Positions 16,247-25,830 of a DNA stretch of 57,612 nt are shown piece after piece; position 1 is the first letter of the stretch, and every line of letters begins with the position of its first letter. Made by a program: the position numbers and the translations under genes. The notes beneath the pieces were generated by a model. That model did not search any database and was not told the DNA's origin. It saw nothing but the letters and a program-made list of their open reading frames with translations. This DNA comes from Deltaproteobacteria bacterium (GTDB taxonomy: Bacteria > Desulfobacterota > Syntrophia > Syntrophales > UBA2185), in contig JAPLJS010000078.1 in assembly GCA_026388545.1 (NCBI GenBank), positions 1 through 57,612 on the forward strand. The letters run 5' to 3'.

Positions 16247-17494
16247 CTATTCATTCTGAATTCCTTTTTCCGTAAATCGCCCCAGAACCACTGCCGTATT
16301 ATTTCCGCCGAATGCAAAGGAGTTGGAGAGAACGACTTTCAACTCAGCCTGACGCGCACCCGTGGATACATAATCGAGATCGCATTCCGGATCAGGCTCA
16401 TAATGGTGAATCGTAGGAGGGATGAACCCTTGCCGGATCGCTACAATGGACACAATCGCTTCCAGGGCGCCGGAGGCCCCCAATGTATGACCCGTCATAG
16501 ACTTGGTCGAACTGACCGGTATCCGGTAAGCCCGCTTTCCAAAAACCTCTTTGAGGGCCCTGGTCTCCATGGCATCGTTCGTTGGCGTAGCGGTCCCATG
16601 AGCGTTGATGTAATCGACGGCGGCAGGGGAAATGCCGGCGTCCGCCAGCGCCGCCTGTATGGAACGAACGGCGCCGGACGCTTCTACATCCGGGGTCGTC
16701 ATGTGATAGGCATCGCAGGTAACCCCGTATCCCAGAACTTCACCGTATATCCGAACACCCCGTTCCCTGGCATGAGTCAACGATTCCAGGATCATGATCG
16801 CCGACGCCTCCCCAAGTGAGAGTCCCTGCCGGTTTCTATCGAAAGGCTTACAGTATTCGGGATCGACAGCCTGGAGTGCGTTGAATGAGGCATAGGTGGT
16901 CCGGCACAGGGGTTCAACGCCGCCTGCAATCATGACCGTGGCGGCTCGGCGCTCGATTAAATCACGGGCAAACCCGATGGCCGTCGCCCCGGACGAGCAG
17001 GCCGTCATGAATGTCGTCTTCGGTCCCATGAGACCAAGATGAGCGGTGATGTGATCCGCTGAGGAAGCCGGGCAGAGACTGGCCAACGTTGAAAAGCGGG
17101 CGCGTCGGCCCTGCCTCCGGAGATAGTCGCGGTAAAAATCTTCCCCCTCCAGTTTGCCGCCGGAACCTGCGCCGAGGATAACACCGGTGTCTTCACAAAC
17201 AGCCTCAGGCAGCGGAAAAAGACAGGCATCCGTCAGCGCCTCGATGGTTGCCGCGAAGGCCATTAAATCGGCCCTGGACATACGCTTCAGAGAAAACTGC
17301 GGAGGTATCATGTCCCGGGGCTTGAAGTTCTTAACCTCGGCCCCGCTCTGCGTCCGGTAGTCTGCCGTATCGAACAGGGTCACCGGCCCGATTCCGCAAA
17401 CTCCCTCCTGCAGGGTGCGGGAAAATTCCACGGTGTTTTTCGCCAGCGCATTGACCGTTCCCAGCCCGGTAATAACAACCCGTTCCCTGTGCAT
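16247..17494 (-). CDS. Beta-ketoacyl-ACP synthase, FabF type (KS-alpha)
   Basis: A 415-residue condensing enzyme. Cys166 in TACSSGA, His299 in NAHGTAT, Lys331 and His336 in KSMTGHTLGASG, and the NSFAFGGNN loop are all present, so it is catalytically complete. FabF enzymes elongate an acyl-ACP with malonyl-ACP by decarboxylative Claisen condensation. It is the first gene after a strong promoter and precedes the inactive partner by 89 nt. Since no acyl carrier protein, ketoreductase or malonyltransferase gene lies nearby, these would have to be supplied elsewhere. It could serve fatty acid synthesis or a specialised product. GAGG lies 6 nt before the ATG. Confidence 0.92.
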   Translation of the reverse strand: MHRERVVITGLGTVNALAKNTVEFSRTLQEGVCGIGPVTLFDTADYRTQSGAEVKNFKPRDMIPPQFSLKRMSRADLMAFAATIEALTDACLFPLPEAVCEDTGVILGAGSGGKLEGEDFYRDYLRRQGRRARFSTLASLCPASSADHITAHLGLMGPKTTFMTACSSGATAIGFARDLIERRAATVMIAGGVEPLCRTTYASFNALQAVDPEYCKPFDRNRQGLSLGEASAIMILESLTHARERGVRIYGEVLGYGVTCDAYHMTTPDVEASGAVRSIQAALADAGISPAAVDYINAHGTATPTNDAMETRALKEVFGKRAYRIPVSSTKSMTGHTLGASGALEAIVSIVAIRQGFIPPTIHHYEPDPECDLDYVSTGARQAELKVVLSNSFAFGGNNTAVVLGRFTEKGIQNE

Positions 17495-17589
17495 CGCATG
17501 CCTCAGTTGCCGCTTTCAATCGTTTGATTTTTTTAGAGTTCATCAATATTGCGGTCGCTATTGACAAGAACTTACTTTGGGGTGTGGGA

Positions 17590-17618
17590 AGTATAAGGGA
17601 AGCACGCATGTATGTCAA
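17590..17618 (-). promoter_or_regulatory. Sigma-70-type promoter for the ketosynthase operon
   Basis: On the minus strand TTGACA (17618-17613) and TATACT (17595-17590) are separated by exactly 17 nt. Transcription should start near 17583, giving a leader of about 90 nt before the FabF-type gene at 17494. Confidence 0.75.
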
Positions 17619-17694
17619 TATCATTTGATTTGACACGATATTGGCGATATTGGAACGTTGGGTAGCTTGGCGGATGTTCGGGATCTACGGGACG

Positions 17695-18087
17695 CTAACA
17701 AATATGTTCCGTATCCGGATTGACAGCGAAAGTCCTTATGAAACCTTCAATTTGCTTTTCTTCTCTTGACGACCGGCTCAGGAATTCGATGCCGCACCGT
17801 ATTTCCGGCAGGTTCATCCATCCTTTGGTGGGAATTTTTATATCGTAGACGACCTTGCAGGATATCTTCTCGATTCTAATAAACTCGTCCATCCGTCCAA
17901 AGATACTGATGTGGGTCACTCCATTTCCATTCTTTTCGGAGGGAATATAATATAAACTCACGCCGCCCTTGCTGATATCCATGATCTGCCCCAATTGGAA
18001 AATGATGTCAGATTTCGGGCTGATTAATCCGGCAAAGGCTTGCCTTTTTACTCTGAATCGCGGGTGATTTCTGTGTTCATCTCGCAT
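17695..18087 (-). CDS. PilZ domain protein
   Basis: A 130-residue single-domain protein. The c-di-GMP binding signature of PilZ is present: the Arg-rich start HPRFRVKRQ and, about 25 residues later, MDISKGGVSL (D-x-S-x-x-G type). The C-terminal half fits the PilZ beta-barrel (CGIEFLSRSSREEKQIEGF). The frame can start with TTG at 18129, but ATG 18087 gives the usual N-terminus for the family. It is a single gene, with 241 nt before the polyferredoxin. It likely reads c-di-GMP made by enzymes such as the GGDEF protein at 35663-36997; that link is inference. Confidence 0.85.
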   Translation of the reverse strand: MRDEHRNHPRFRVKRQAFAGLISPKSDIIFQLGQIMDISKGGVSLYYIPSEKNGNGVTHISIFGRMDEFIRIEKISCKVVYDIKIPTKGWMNLPEIRCGIEFLSRSSREEKQIEGFIRTFAVNPDTEHIC

Positions 18088-18370
18088 GGAATCAATCGCC
18101 CTTGAGATTGAAAAACATTCCCCGTCCAAGACCGAAGGTTAATCGGACTGCAAACAAGGTTTATAAATAGTTTTATTATGTTGCACCGAAAAAACGCCTG
18201 TGAAAAAACGTATGCCGAAATGAAATGATGGGCAATTAATCACAGATGATTGGGGATGTCAATAGAAATAAACATGGAAACAAATAATATTATTCTGTTT
18301 TTTATTATACAACGTCAAACATTTATGGGGTTCAGCTTTAAGGATCAGCACCATGCGCAAAAGCTTCCGG

Positions 18371-19921
18371 TCATGGCAACAGAAGCTGATTGTCCCGTGA
18401 TCGTGTTTCCCCGATACTGGTAACAGCGATTGCCGGCTGGCCGAGAACGGGACACTTTGCCTCGCAGATCCCGCAACCGATGCATAGTTCCAAGTCGACA
18501 TGCGGCTGGTTTAAAATCAATTCTTTGCCGTTTCTGTTTTTAACTTTTACCTTTTCAAACCAGATGGCCTTCTTCGGGGTGGGACAGACCTCTTCACAGA
18601 CAATACACGGTACGGCATGGGCATAGGGCAGGCATCTTCCCTTGTCAATCATGGCAAGGCCTATCTTGACTTTTTCTTTTTCTGAAGGATCCAGTTTCTT
18701 TATCGCACCTGTAGGACAGACCTGACCGCAGAGGGTGCATCGGTATTCGCAGTACCCGATTCGAGGGACGAGGATGGGCGACCAAATTCCCTCAATACCC
18801 GCTTCAAGGAATGTCGGTTGGAGGCCATTGGTAATACAGACCTTCATGCATTCACCGCATTTTACACATCTCCTGAGAAATTGCTTTTCTTCAAGGGAAC
18901 CCGGTGGTCTGATTAATTTAGGATCGGAAACTCCCGCCCTGGCAAGAGGTGTGATTCTCATTAGCGGAACGACGACGATGCCGGATAAAATCGAACCGAT
19001 CACCCGCCTCTTGCCGAGGTCCATTGCGGCCACGGGCTGCTTTTTCATGAAACCGAAACGGACTGCATTCTGGGGACAGAGATCGTCACAATTCATACAG
19101 TAAAGACACTCCGTATTTTTCCATCCTTCCCTCTCGTCAGGGGCGGCATTCCCCTGACAGGTGCGGGCACAGGCCCCGCAGGCATTGCAGCCTTCGCTTA
19201 CGGATTTTTTGAGGAATGCATACCGTGAACAAATGCCGAGAAGCGCACCCAGAGGGCAGAGATACTTGCACCAGAAACGTCTCTCCCAAAGGTTCAGGCC
19301 AAGAATAAGAAAAAAAAGCAGTCCCATGAAAGTGCTCTGGAGGAAAAGAGGCTGCTGGAAAGGAAGGAAAAGTTTTTTAAGAAGCGTGAAGACGAATTCG
19401 GAGATAGTGACCAGGAAGGGGCTATTTACATTATAGAACGTTTCAAACACGGATGCCGTTGCATAGCTGAACAATGGATACACAGCCAAGGAGAAAGAGC
19501 GAATCAGAAGGGAAATGGGATCAAGAATTCCTGTGAGCTGAAGGGAGAAAAGGGACGATGTGAGAAGAAAGATGAGGACATAATATTTGAACCGATACCA
19601 GTTTACGGTGGCTGTTTTGATGCGCTGTTTTTTCAGTAAGCCCGCCATGTTATTCAGGGTTCCCAGGGGGCAAATCCATCCGCAAAAGACCCTCCCCAGA
19701 AACACCGTAGCTATGATCACGAAAATGGCGAGGTAAAATGTTTGATACCACTCGCGGCTGGACAGGATTGTTGTTATGAAAATAAGCGGGTCCGCATCTA
19801 AAAATATCTTTACGGGATAGCCGAGATCATTCGCCCCTTTCGATTCTGTCTGCAGAAAGAGCCACAGGAAGATGAGTAAAAAAAGGCTCTGTGTTGCGAT
19901 ACGGATTCTTCTGATCATCAA
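18371..19921 (-). CDS. NapH-like membrane polyferredoxin
   Basis: A 516-residue iron-sulfur membrane protein. The N-terminal half has about five membrane helices and two CxxxCP-type cluster motifs of the NapH/NosR family (FCGWICPLGTLNN and WCKYLCPLGALLG). The C-terminal half carries several ferredoxin motifs, including CNACGACARTC, CLYCMNCDDLCP, CVKCGECMKVC, CTLCGQVCP, CIVCEEVCP and CIGCGICEAKCP. It probably passes electrons across the membrane. It overlaps the preceding DUF362 gene by 4 nt. A Tat-type DUF362 protein with a polyferredoxin is a recurrent pair in anaerobes; the electron partners are unknown. Confidence 0.88.
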   Translation of the reverse strand: MMIRRIRIATQSLFLLIFLWLFLQTESKGANDLGYPVKIFLDADPLIFITTILSSREWYQTFYLAIFVIIATVFLGRVFCGWICPLGTLNNMAGLLKKQRIKTATVNWYRFKYYVLIFLLTSSLFSLQLTGILDPISLLIRSFSLAVYPLFSYATASVFETFYNVNSPFLVTISEFVFTLLKKLFLPFQQPLFLQSTFMGLLFFLILGLNLWERRFWCKYLCPLGALLGICSRYAFLKKSVSEGCNACGACARTCQGNAAPDEREGWKNTECLYCMNCDDLCPQNAVRFGFMKKQPVAAMDLGKRRVIGSILSGIVVVPLMRITPLARAGVSDPKLIRPPGSLEEKQFLRRCVKCGECMKVCITNGLQPTFLEAGIEGIWSPILVPRIGYCEYRCTLCGQVCPTGAIKKLDPSEKEKVKIGLAMIDKGRCLPYAHAVPCIVCEEVCPTPKKAIWFEKVKVKNRNGKELILNQPHVDLELCIGCGICEAKCPVLGQPAIAVTSIGETRSRDNQLLLP

Positions 19922-20820
19922 ATACTAATCCTCTTGATTTTCACCTTCGACAGATCCATCGTGCCGAGTCCTGCCTTGTGACCCATGACGACATAGCCGA
20001 GATCCGCCCCTTTCAAGCCGAAGAGGGTGGCCCCGAAAGCATCGACCGCAATCTGATCCGTTCCCGCAATAACCATGTTGAGCTGCTTCACGTCTGAAAG
20101 GTCCCCTCCCTGCGGCCCATTCGCCGTCAGGATGCGCACCGCATCAAGGATGATGAGTGTGGGCTTGATGGACATGGCTACATCGACAAGGCTCCCCTCG
20201 ATCCTCTGGTGTATCCTGCCTCGTGATCCACCCATTACTCCCATCCAGTTCTTCATTCCGAGGGTAAGGGTGGAGAGGCCATGTGTCTTTGCGATAGGGA
20301 TATTGATGACCTTGTCCGCCTCGATTATCTCTGTATAGAGGGGCCATGATTTGAGTGCAAAGCCGGGCAGTTTAACGTCCCGGAATTTTCTGTCATCGAC
20401 GAAGCTCACGATCCCGCCCACGGCGGAGGCTGCATCGGAAATACCGCTCTGCTTATAACAACGCCTTGGATCTGTAACCGTACGGTCAAATACCTTGACC
20501 TGTTTCGCTCCCGCCTCATAGCACAGTCTGACCACTGTAGAGACGACCTCAGGATTGGTCGTTGCAGCATATTCAGGGATCCTGTCCCACCCGATGTTTG
20601 GTTTAACAACAACAATATCGCCCCTCGATATAAATTGTTTCATCCCCCCTAAACCATCGATTGCAGATTTTGTTATCCTTGCAGGTGGAATTCCACGCGC
20701 GACGACAAGGTCTGTCTTCCCGGCGGCTTCCAGGGAAGTGAGGAATGGGTTCGTGACACCCGGGATGGTGAAGGTTACACCGGTTACGATGGCGGCTTTG
20801 AGAAAATCCCTGCGATTCAT
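19918..20820 (-). CDS. DUF362 protein with Tat signal
   Basis: A 300-residue DUF362 protein. The N-terminus MNRRDFLKAAIVTGVTFTIP is a twin-arginine signal (RRDFLK), so it is probably exported folded, as for cofactor-containing proteins. Family blocks: VVKPNIGWDR, VINIPIAKTHGLSTLTLGMK-N and the C-terminal IAGTDQIAVDAFG. The ferredoxin motifs found in many relatives are missing here, and the adjacent polyferredoxin may supply them. It lies 20 nt downstream of the transglutaminase-like gene and overlaps the polyferredoxin start. The biochemical function is not known. Confidence 0.85.
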   Translation of the reverse strand: MNRRDFLKAAIVTGVTFTIPGVTNPFLTSLEAAGKTDLVVARGIPPARITKSAIDGLGGMKQFISRGDIVVVKPNIGWDRIPEYAATTNPEVVSTVVRLCYEAGAKQVKVFDRTVTDPRRCYKQSGISDAASAVGGIVSFVDDRKFRDVKLPGFALKSWPLYTEIIEADKVINIPIAKTHGLSTLTLGMKNWMGVMGGSRGRIHQRIEGSLVDVAMSIKPTLIILDAVRILTANGPQGGDLSDVKQLNMVIAGTDQIAVDAFGATLFGLKGADLGYVVMGHKAGLGTMDLSKVKIKRISI

Positions 20821-20840
20821 GGGGTCTCCTTTAAATAGTG

Positions 20841-22397
20841 CTACTGGCCACAGACGTAATCACTTATTGTTACTTTTAGCTGTCCGACAACTTTCCCGAT
20901 CTGCAGGAGGGATGTCCAGTCATGGCCTTCCACTAACTTGATATGTGTCGCATCAACCCCCACCTGGTTGAAGGTCGGATCTACAACAATCCACCCATCC
21001 GTATAACTTTCCGCCCAGCTATGGTAGAGAAAGCCCATTCCTTCCATATATACGAGCCCTCCCACCAGCTTCGTGGGTATTCCTGCCGCCCTCGCCATGG
21101 CGGTATACAACAGTGCGTGGGCCTGGCATTCTCCCTTCCGTGTATGAAGAACCTCCACCGCCGAAAAACTGTCAACCACCTCATCCTTTACCTCCGTTGA
21201 CACCCACCGGACCAGGCGCTTTACCTTTTCGATGGGCGTGACGGCGTCTGTAATGACATCCTGTGACACCTTTTTAATCTCCGGATGATCGCTTTCAATG
21301 TGGTGAGAAGGAGCAAGGTAACGGTGACGATCACCGTTGGGTAAAGGCGTTCTCCCTGCCTCCTGTTTCGGCGGCAATACGCTGTGGATGCGAAACTCTG
21401 TATACTTTTTTCCATTGATTGTTCTCTCTGAGAACTCCTGATTGGGTCCTTGAAGGGGGGGCAATAACCCGGCTAAACCTTCAACGGACATCTCCAGTAA
21501 GACAGTCTTTCTCGGGCAGGTTATGGGTTTCTCCGTTTTGACGAGACTGAAGTCGAAGATGAGATCCTTCTTGTTCAGGCTTGCTTCCGCCAGAAAGCTT
21601 TTCGCACTTTTTTCATCTTCCTTGTAGGTAATTAAAACGCCTCCCATCGCCAGCTCAAAGATGGTCTCTCCCTTTACGTTTATCCAGCTGGAAGCGCTAT
21701 GACCGTGCATGTGCGTCTCCACCTTGAAGGAAGGCTCAAGAGACAGTTTCTTGCTCTCTTCAAAGGCAATGACCGATTGGGTCACTTCGGTTATGGACTG
21801 GGTCTGGGGATCGTATACGAGGTAGCGATAATGAGCTCCTACTTCCATACTCTTGAGAACGGGATAGAGATTGATGATGCTTGTGGGGTAGAGCGGTCCC
21901 GAAAGTATGATATCGGCAGTCTTTTCCTCATTGCCGCTCTTCTGCAACACCTTCAGTTTGCCATCAATGATCTTTCCATTGAGTATGAGGGGTTTTTCGT
22001 CCATTTTCTGTTCGTAATGGAATGAGACGAGGGTGAGATCAGGTCTGACCCTGTCCTCACTTTTCATGGTAATCTTTTTATCCATTCCCAGAAAACGGAT
22101 GCGCATATGGGCTTCCGAAAGTATTTGATACTGTTGCACCTCCGGCATCGGTACAATTTTAAGGTGCACAAAGCCCACCTTTTCACCATTGAAGACAAAC
22201 CCCTGCCAAAGTTCACGGTATGAGAGATCGCCTAACTCCTTTATTTTAAGAGTTTCCCCGGGGGTAGGAAGGGGACTGAAGTAGCGGGAAGCGCATGAAC
22301 TCAGGAGCAATATACAAAAGATCGGCAGAAATGCGCGTTTTGCATACCGGCAAAAACTGGTTTTACGGTATGTATGCTTGAGAGTGTCTGATGCCAT
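20841..22397 (-). CDS. Transglutaminase-like lipoprotein
   Basis: A 518-residue exported protein. The N-terminus has a hydrophobic stretch and a lipobox (ILLLSSCAS, Cys lipidated). The first 350 residues are beta-rich and without a recognised motif. The C-terminal third is a transglutaminase/cysteine-protease fold with the triad Cys in RKGECQAHA, His in YHSWAE and Asp in VVDPTFN. The open frame reaches back to 22526, but ATG 22397, with GAGGG 4 nt upstream, gives a normal signal peptide. It is the first gene of an operon with DUF362 and polyferredoxin genes. The substrate is unknown. Confidence 0.85.
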   Translation of the reverse strand: MASDTLKHTYRKTSFCRYAKRAFLPIFCILLLSSCASRYFSPLPTPGETLKIKELGDLSYRELWQGFVFNGEKVGFVHLKIVPMPEVQQYQILSEAHMRIRFLGMDKKITMKSEDRVRPDLTLVSFHYEQKMDEKPLILNGKIIDGKLKVLQKSGNEEKTADIILSGPLYPTSIINLYPVLKSMEVGAHYRYLVYDPQTQSITEVTQSVIAFEESKKLSLEPSFKVETHMHGHSASSWINVKGETIFELAMGGVLITYKEDEKSAKSFLAEASLNKKDLIFDFSLVKTEKPITCPRKTVLLEMSVEGLAGLLPPLQGPNQEFSERTINGKKYTEFRIHSVLPPKQEAGRTPLPNGDRHRYLAPSHHIESDHPEIKKVSQDVITDAVTPIEKVKRLVRWVSTEVKDEVVDSFSAVEVLHTRKGECQAHALLYTAMARAAGIPTKLVGGLVYMEGMGFLYHSWAESYTDGWIVVDPTFNQVGVDATHIKLVEGHDWTSLLQIGKVVGQLKVTISDYVCGQ

Positions 22398-22814
22398 GTA
22401 TCCCTCTGCTGTAATTCTCGAAACCAGACTCTCATTTCTTTTAGCATCAGTAAAGATGGACGTCAAGCGCCCACGATCCATTATAAGCCAGTACCCCCGC
22501 TTTACAGTTTGGTGTTGCATTGTCAATTAATATTTTGACATTTCAGACAAGAGCCATTCGATGCTCTGAATTCCTTCTAAAAGCGATAAGCCTTGGCGTG
22601 GACAGGAAAAACAAATTCAAATCGTCACTTATTTATTGCGGGCGGAAACATGCAAGCCTGAACCGTGCATCTTTCCGCTCAAGAAAAAAGTGCATGCCTT
22701 CCTGTACCGTTGATTTTCTGATTCAGACAACCCGTACTATACTTCCACTCGGTAATCACCAAAAAAATCGCAGAACTCTAACTTAAAATGTGGTAAAAAG
22801 TATTAGGGCAGATC
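22398..22814. other. Gene-free stretch upstream of the transglutaminase gene
   Basis: No supported gene. The region between the divergent transglutaminase gene and the acyltransferase relic should hold the promoter of the former. I found no clear -35/-10 pair, riboswitch or repeat. Confidence 0.4.
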
Positions 22815-22832
22815 ATGTTTGAGGTATGTTTG

Positions 22833-22946
22833 ATGATTAGATCACTGGATGATTTTTCAAGGATTGCAAAGGAAAAAGGCCCTAAGAAGTTAGCCGTTCT
22901 TGCCCCCGAAGATGAGGAGTTCATGCTTACGATGAATATGAGATAA
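22833..22946 (+). pseudogene. N-terminal fragment of a phosphate acetyl/butyryltransferase
   Basis: A 37-residue frame starting MIRSLDDFSRIAKEKGPKKL and then AVLAPEDEEFML, the typical opening of phosphotransbutyrylase/phosphotransacetylase-like proteins. It then stops, with no further recognisable part of the roughly 300-residue enzyme. GAGG lies 8 nt before the ATG, so the 5' end of the gene is preserved. It reads on the opposite strand from its neighbours. Confidence 0.5.
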
Positions 22947-23087
22947 ATAAGCCTGTCGTCGGGGGGCATTTGCATACCCTCAGCGGAATGCATCCGCCTA
23001 TCTATTTATTTGGCATACCAAAAAATGAATGTCAAACAGAATTCTGTATGGCGGATATGGGCAGCAGGTAAGAGTATCGAGTTGAAG

Positions 23088-23495
23088 CTAATCAGAGACT
23101 GCCTGATAATCTGTTGATGTCTCCAATTCCTGAAATTTGTGTGGGGAAAGGAAACTTCTATTCTCAATGGCTTCCTCCACTGCGAGGATGCTGAAAGGCT
23201 TGGAAAGGCAGATGTCGGCGCCTGCATCTTTGAGTTCTTTCAGTGCACGAAAACATCCGCTTATTCCAATGACAAAGACAGCAGAAAATTGTGCTTTTAA
23301 AAATTGACAGACTTCAACGCCTCCCATCCTGGGCATTTCGGCGTCTGTGATAACGACATCGTATGAATTGTTCTTGAGCCGCTCAAGGGCCTCAATCCCA
23401 TCGTATGCTTTATCTACCTCATGGCCGGATAGCACCATGGCAGAAAACAAAATCTCTACAATCTCCGAGCTATCGTCTACGACCAGTAATTTCAT
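23088..23495 (-). CDS. Single-domain response regulator (CheY-like receiver)
   Basis: A 135-residue protein that is a receiver domain alone. The acidic pocket is Asp7/Asp8 (VVDDSS), the phosphoacceptor is Asp51 (VITDAEMPRMGG), and the conserved Lys is in LSKPF. The short C-terminal tail after about residue 118 carries no output domain. GGAG lies upstream of the ATG. No kinase gene is adjacent; the GlrK-like kinase about 3 kb away already has its own regulator, so the partner is unknown. Confidence 0.92.
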   Translation of the reverse strand: MKLLVVDDSSEIVEILFSAMVLSGHEVDKAYDGIEALERLKNNSYDVVITDAEMPRMGGVEVCQFLKAQFSAVFVIGISGCFRALKELKDAGADICLSKPFSILAVEEAIENRSFLSPHKFQELETSTDYQAVSD

Positions 23496-23591
23496 AGTAG
23501 GTCTCCGTAAATTATTAGGTTGATGTTTTTACACGTAACGTTAATAAAAGGATGTCATATACGAGAATACCTATAAAAACTGCATGATTCA

Positions 23592-23939
23592 TCATGGGAG
23601 CCCATTCAATGGCATTGGCATATCCCGAGCGTTTTCAATAATGAAATCATTCTGGTTTTTCGGCGATATTTTGATGAATTTATATGGAATGGCTATGGGC
23701 TCTCTTCCTGCAGCCAGAGTACGATAGGTAAGGATCCAGACATAGCCTGTTGATGTATCCAGGAGATAGGCCTTATCATCGCTGCCAGGAATAACTTGAT
23801 ATTTCGGCAATTTCTCTGCTGCAAAAGATACGCTGCAAAGAAAAATGAAGGCAACAGCGATGAATGTCGCCAGTATCCGTGTATGACTACCTGTCCGTTT
23901 ACACAATCGAGTATCACACCAAAAATTCCCCAAGGCCAT
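23592..23939 (-). CDS. Small exported protein of unknown function
   Basis: A 115-residue protein with a signal peptide (TRILATFIAVAFIFLCSVSFAAE, cut after AFA-like SFA). The mature part KYQVIPGSDDKAYLLDTSTG-YVWILT resembles short exported proteins that report a value bound to the cell wall, but I cannot name a family. The ATG at 23939 has GGAGG 7 nt upstream; an in-frame ATG at 23945 is too close to it. A 96-nt gap separates it from the receiver gene on the same strand. Confidence 0.75.
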   Translation of the reverse strand: MALGNFWCDTRLCKRTGSHTRILATFIAVAFIFLCSVSFAAEKLPKYQVIPGSDDKAYLLDTSTGYVWILTYRTLAAGREPIAIPYKFIKISPKNQNDFIIENARDMPMPLNGLP

Positions 23940-24453
23940 GTCCATACCTCCTTGATTTAAACTCTTTCTATTTACATACAACCGTTCGATGCGAAGAGAA
24001 GGGAACATCCTCGTTTTTATCTGTTCCGTTCACGTCTTCTTGAACTCCTGTGCTCTTCAGCCTGAGTTAACCCTTATTATAAGAACTTTTATTAATCGCG
24101 CACAGAGACCAGAAAAACATCATCACTATTAGATAAATGATTACGTATAAAATGTAACTGCCCCTTTCGTATCGGATGTCAAAAATATTAATATGAGTAA
24201 TTCATATTAGTAAATGACATGTTAAGCTTTTTAATCTTGGTCCGGAATTGTTATGTTTAAAGATACAGCAAGAGGTATACCAGATAGGGTTTTGTGGGGG
24301 ATAAGTTATTAATATTATATCGTATTGTCATGTTTACTTCTCTGAAAAGCGCCTGAGCAAAGCAGAGAAATGTATCGATTATCATACAGTCAAAAAAGTG
24401 AAAAACAGGAATGTATGTGTAATGTGGTAATTTTTATATGAAGGATTATTCCT
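23940..24453. other. AT-rich intergenic region
   Basis: No open frame worth calling. The region is clearly AT-richer than its surroundings (for example around 24170-24340) and should contain the promoter of the small exported protein and the end of the glrR transcript. I did not find a convincing promoter pair or terminator hairpin. Confidence 0.4.
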
Positions 24454-25812
24454 TCACCCCTGTCGGAAATCAAGGGGATTTAAGTTGTACTTTTCCAGCA
24501 GGGCATAGAGATCGGCTCGGTACTTACCTGCCAGTTTGGCAGCCTGGCTGATATTACCCCTGCTGATTTTCATCAATTCAATGAGATAGCTGCGTTCAAA
24601 ATCCTGTTTGGATTCCTTGAATGATCTGAAAGCACTTTCATCTTTTTTAGGTTGGCAAATAACTATCATGTCTTCCGTGAGCACATCATCTCTTGCCATC
24701 ACAGCAGCGCATTCAATGATGTTCGCCAATTCCCGTACATTGCCGGGCCAGGAATAAATCATAAGCTTCTGCAGTGCCTGTGGTGTTATGGCCTTTATAT
24801 CCTTATTACTCTTTTTTGCAATATTTTCTATGAAGTGTTCCGCTAAAAGAGGTATATCTTCCTTCCGCTCCCTTAAAGGCGGCATCCTGATGGGAAAAAC
24901 ATGTATCCGGTAAAAAAGGTCACTACGGAAATTTCCTTTTTCAACTTCCGCTTCAATATCTTTATTGGAAGCTGATATAATCCGTATATCAACTTTGACA
25001 TTCTTCTGTGCTCCCAGCGGATAAAATTCTCTTTCCTCGATTGCTTTAAGGAGTTTCCCCTGCATGGCAAGGGGAATCTCGGATATTTCATCGAGGAAAA
25101 TGATACCGCCATCAGCCTGGACGAAAAGCCCCTTTTTATTTCCCGTCGCCCCGGTGAAGGCACCTTTTTCAAAACCGAAAAGCTCACTTTCGAGAAGGGT
25201 GGCTGGAATTGCAGCGCAATTTATCGAAACAAAGGGTTTTTCCTTCCTATCGCTCAGTTGATGTAAAGCCCTGGCGATCATTCCTTTTCCTGTTCCACTT
25301 TCCCCACTGATAAATACATTTGAGTTTGACTCCGCTGCAAGACATGTCAACTCAAGAACCTTATTCATCGATTCACTCTGGCCTATGATATTCGGAATCG
25401 TCTGATTTTGCCTTACAATCTTCCTAAGTCTCTTGACCTCTCTCGAAAGTTTTGATTTCTCAATGCCATTTTTGACCTGTAAAAGAAGTTCACGATGATC
25501 AAAGGGCTTCGTCAAATAGATATAAGCCCCTTCCTTCATTGCTTCTACTGCACTTTCAATGGTACCATGTGCCGTCAGGATAATGACCGGAAGATCAGGA
25601 TCTATATTGCGGATACTCTTCATAAGATCTATACCGCTTCCTCCTGAAAATTTGAGATCCAGAATCGCAAGTTCGTATTCATTATTTACAGCCAGGTCTT
25701 TTGCTGTTGCAATTTCCGGGGCAGTTTCAACCTGATAGCCCTCAGATTCGAGCCTCATCTTAAGAACTTTCAATATATTTAAATCGTCATCAACGATTAA
25801 AAGTCTGTCCAT
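24454..25812 (-). CDS. glrR: Sigma-54-dependent response regulator, GlrR-like
   Basis: A 452-residue NtrC-type activator. Receiver: Asp9/Asp10, phosphoacceptor Asp52 (LAILDLKFSGGS), Lys in TKPFD. AAA+ domain: Walker A GESGTGKG at 170-177, the sigma-54 contact loop GAFTGA at 217-222, Walker B IIFLDE at 237-242. The C-terminal helix-turn-helix GNISQAAKLAGKYRADLYALL ends in NPLDF, very like E. coli GlrR (NRTEFYKLL). ATG 25812 is preferred because GAGG lies 6 nt upstream. With the lipoprotein and kinase upstream it reproduces the glrK-qseG-glrR operon order. Confidence 0.92.
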   Translation of the reverse strand: MDRLLIVDDDLNILKVLKMRLESEGYQVETAPEIATAKDLAVNNEYELAILDLKFSGGSGIDLMKSIRNIDPDLPVIILTAHGTIESAVEAMKEGAYIYLTKPFDHRELLLQVKNGIEKSKLSREVKRLRKIVRQNQTIPNIIGQSESMNKVLELTCLAAESNSNVFISGESGTGKGMIARALHQLSDRKEKPFVSINCAAIPATLLESELFGFEKGAFTGATGNKKGLFVQADGGIIFLDEISEIPLAMQGKLLKAIEEREFYPLGAQKNVKVDIRIISASNKDIEAEVEKGNFRSDLFYRIHVFPIRMPPLRERKEDIPLLAEHFIENIAKKSNKDIKAITPQALQKLMIYSWPGNVRELANIIECAAVMARDDVLTEDMIVICQPKKDESAFRSFKESKQDFERSYLIELMKISRGNISQAAKLAGKYRADLYALLEKYNLNPLDFRQG

Positions 25813-25830
25813 CACTGACCTCATTCCCTT

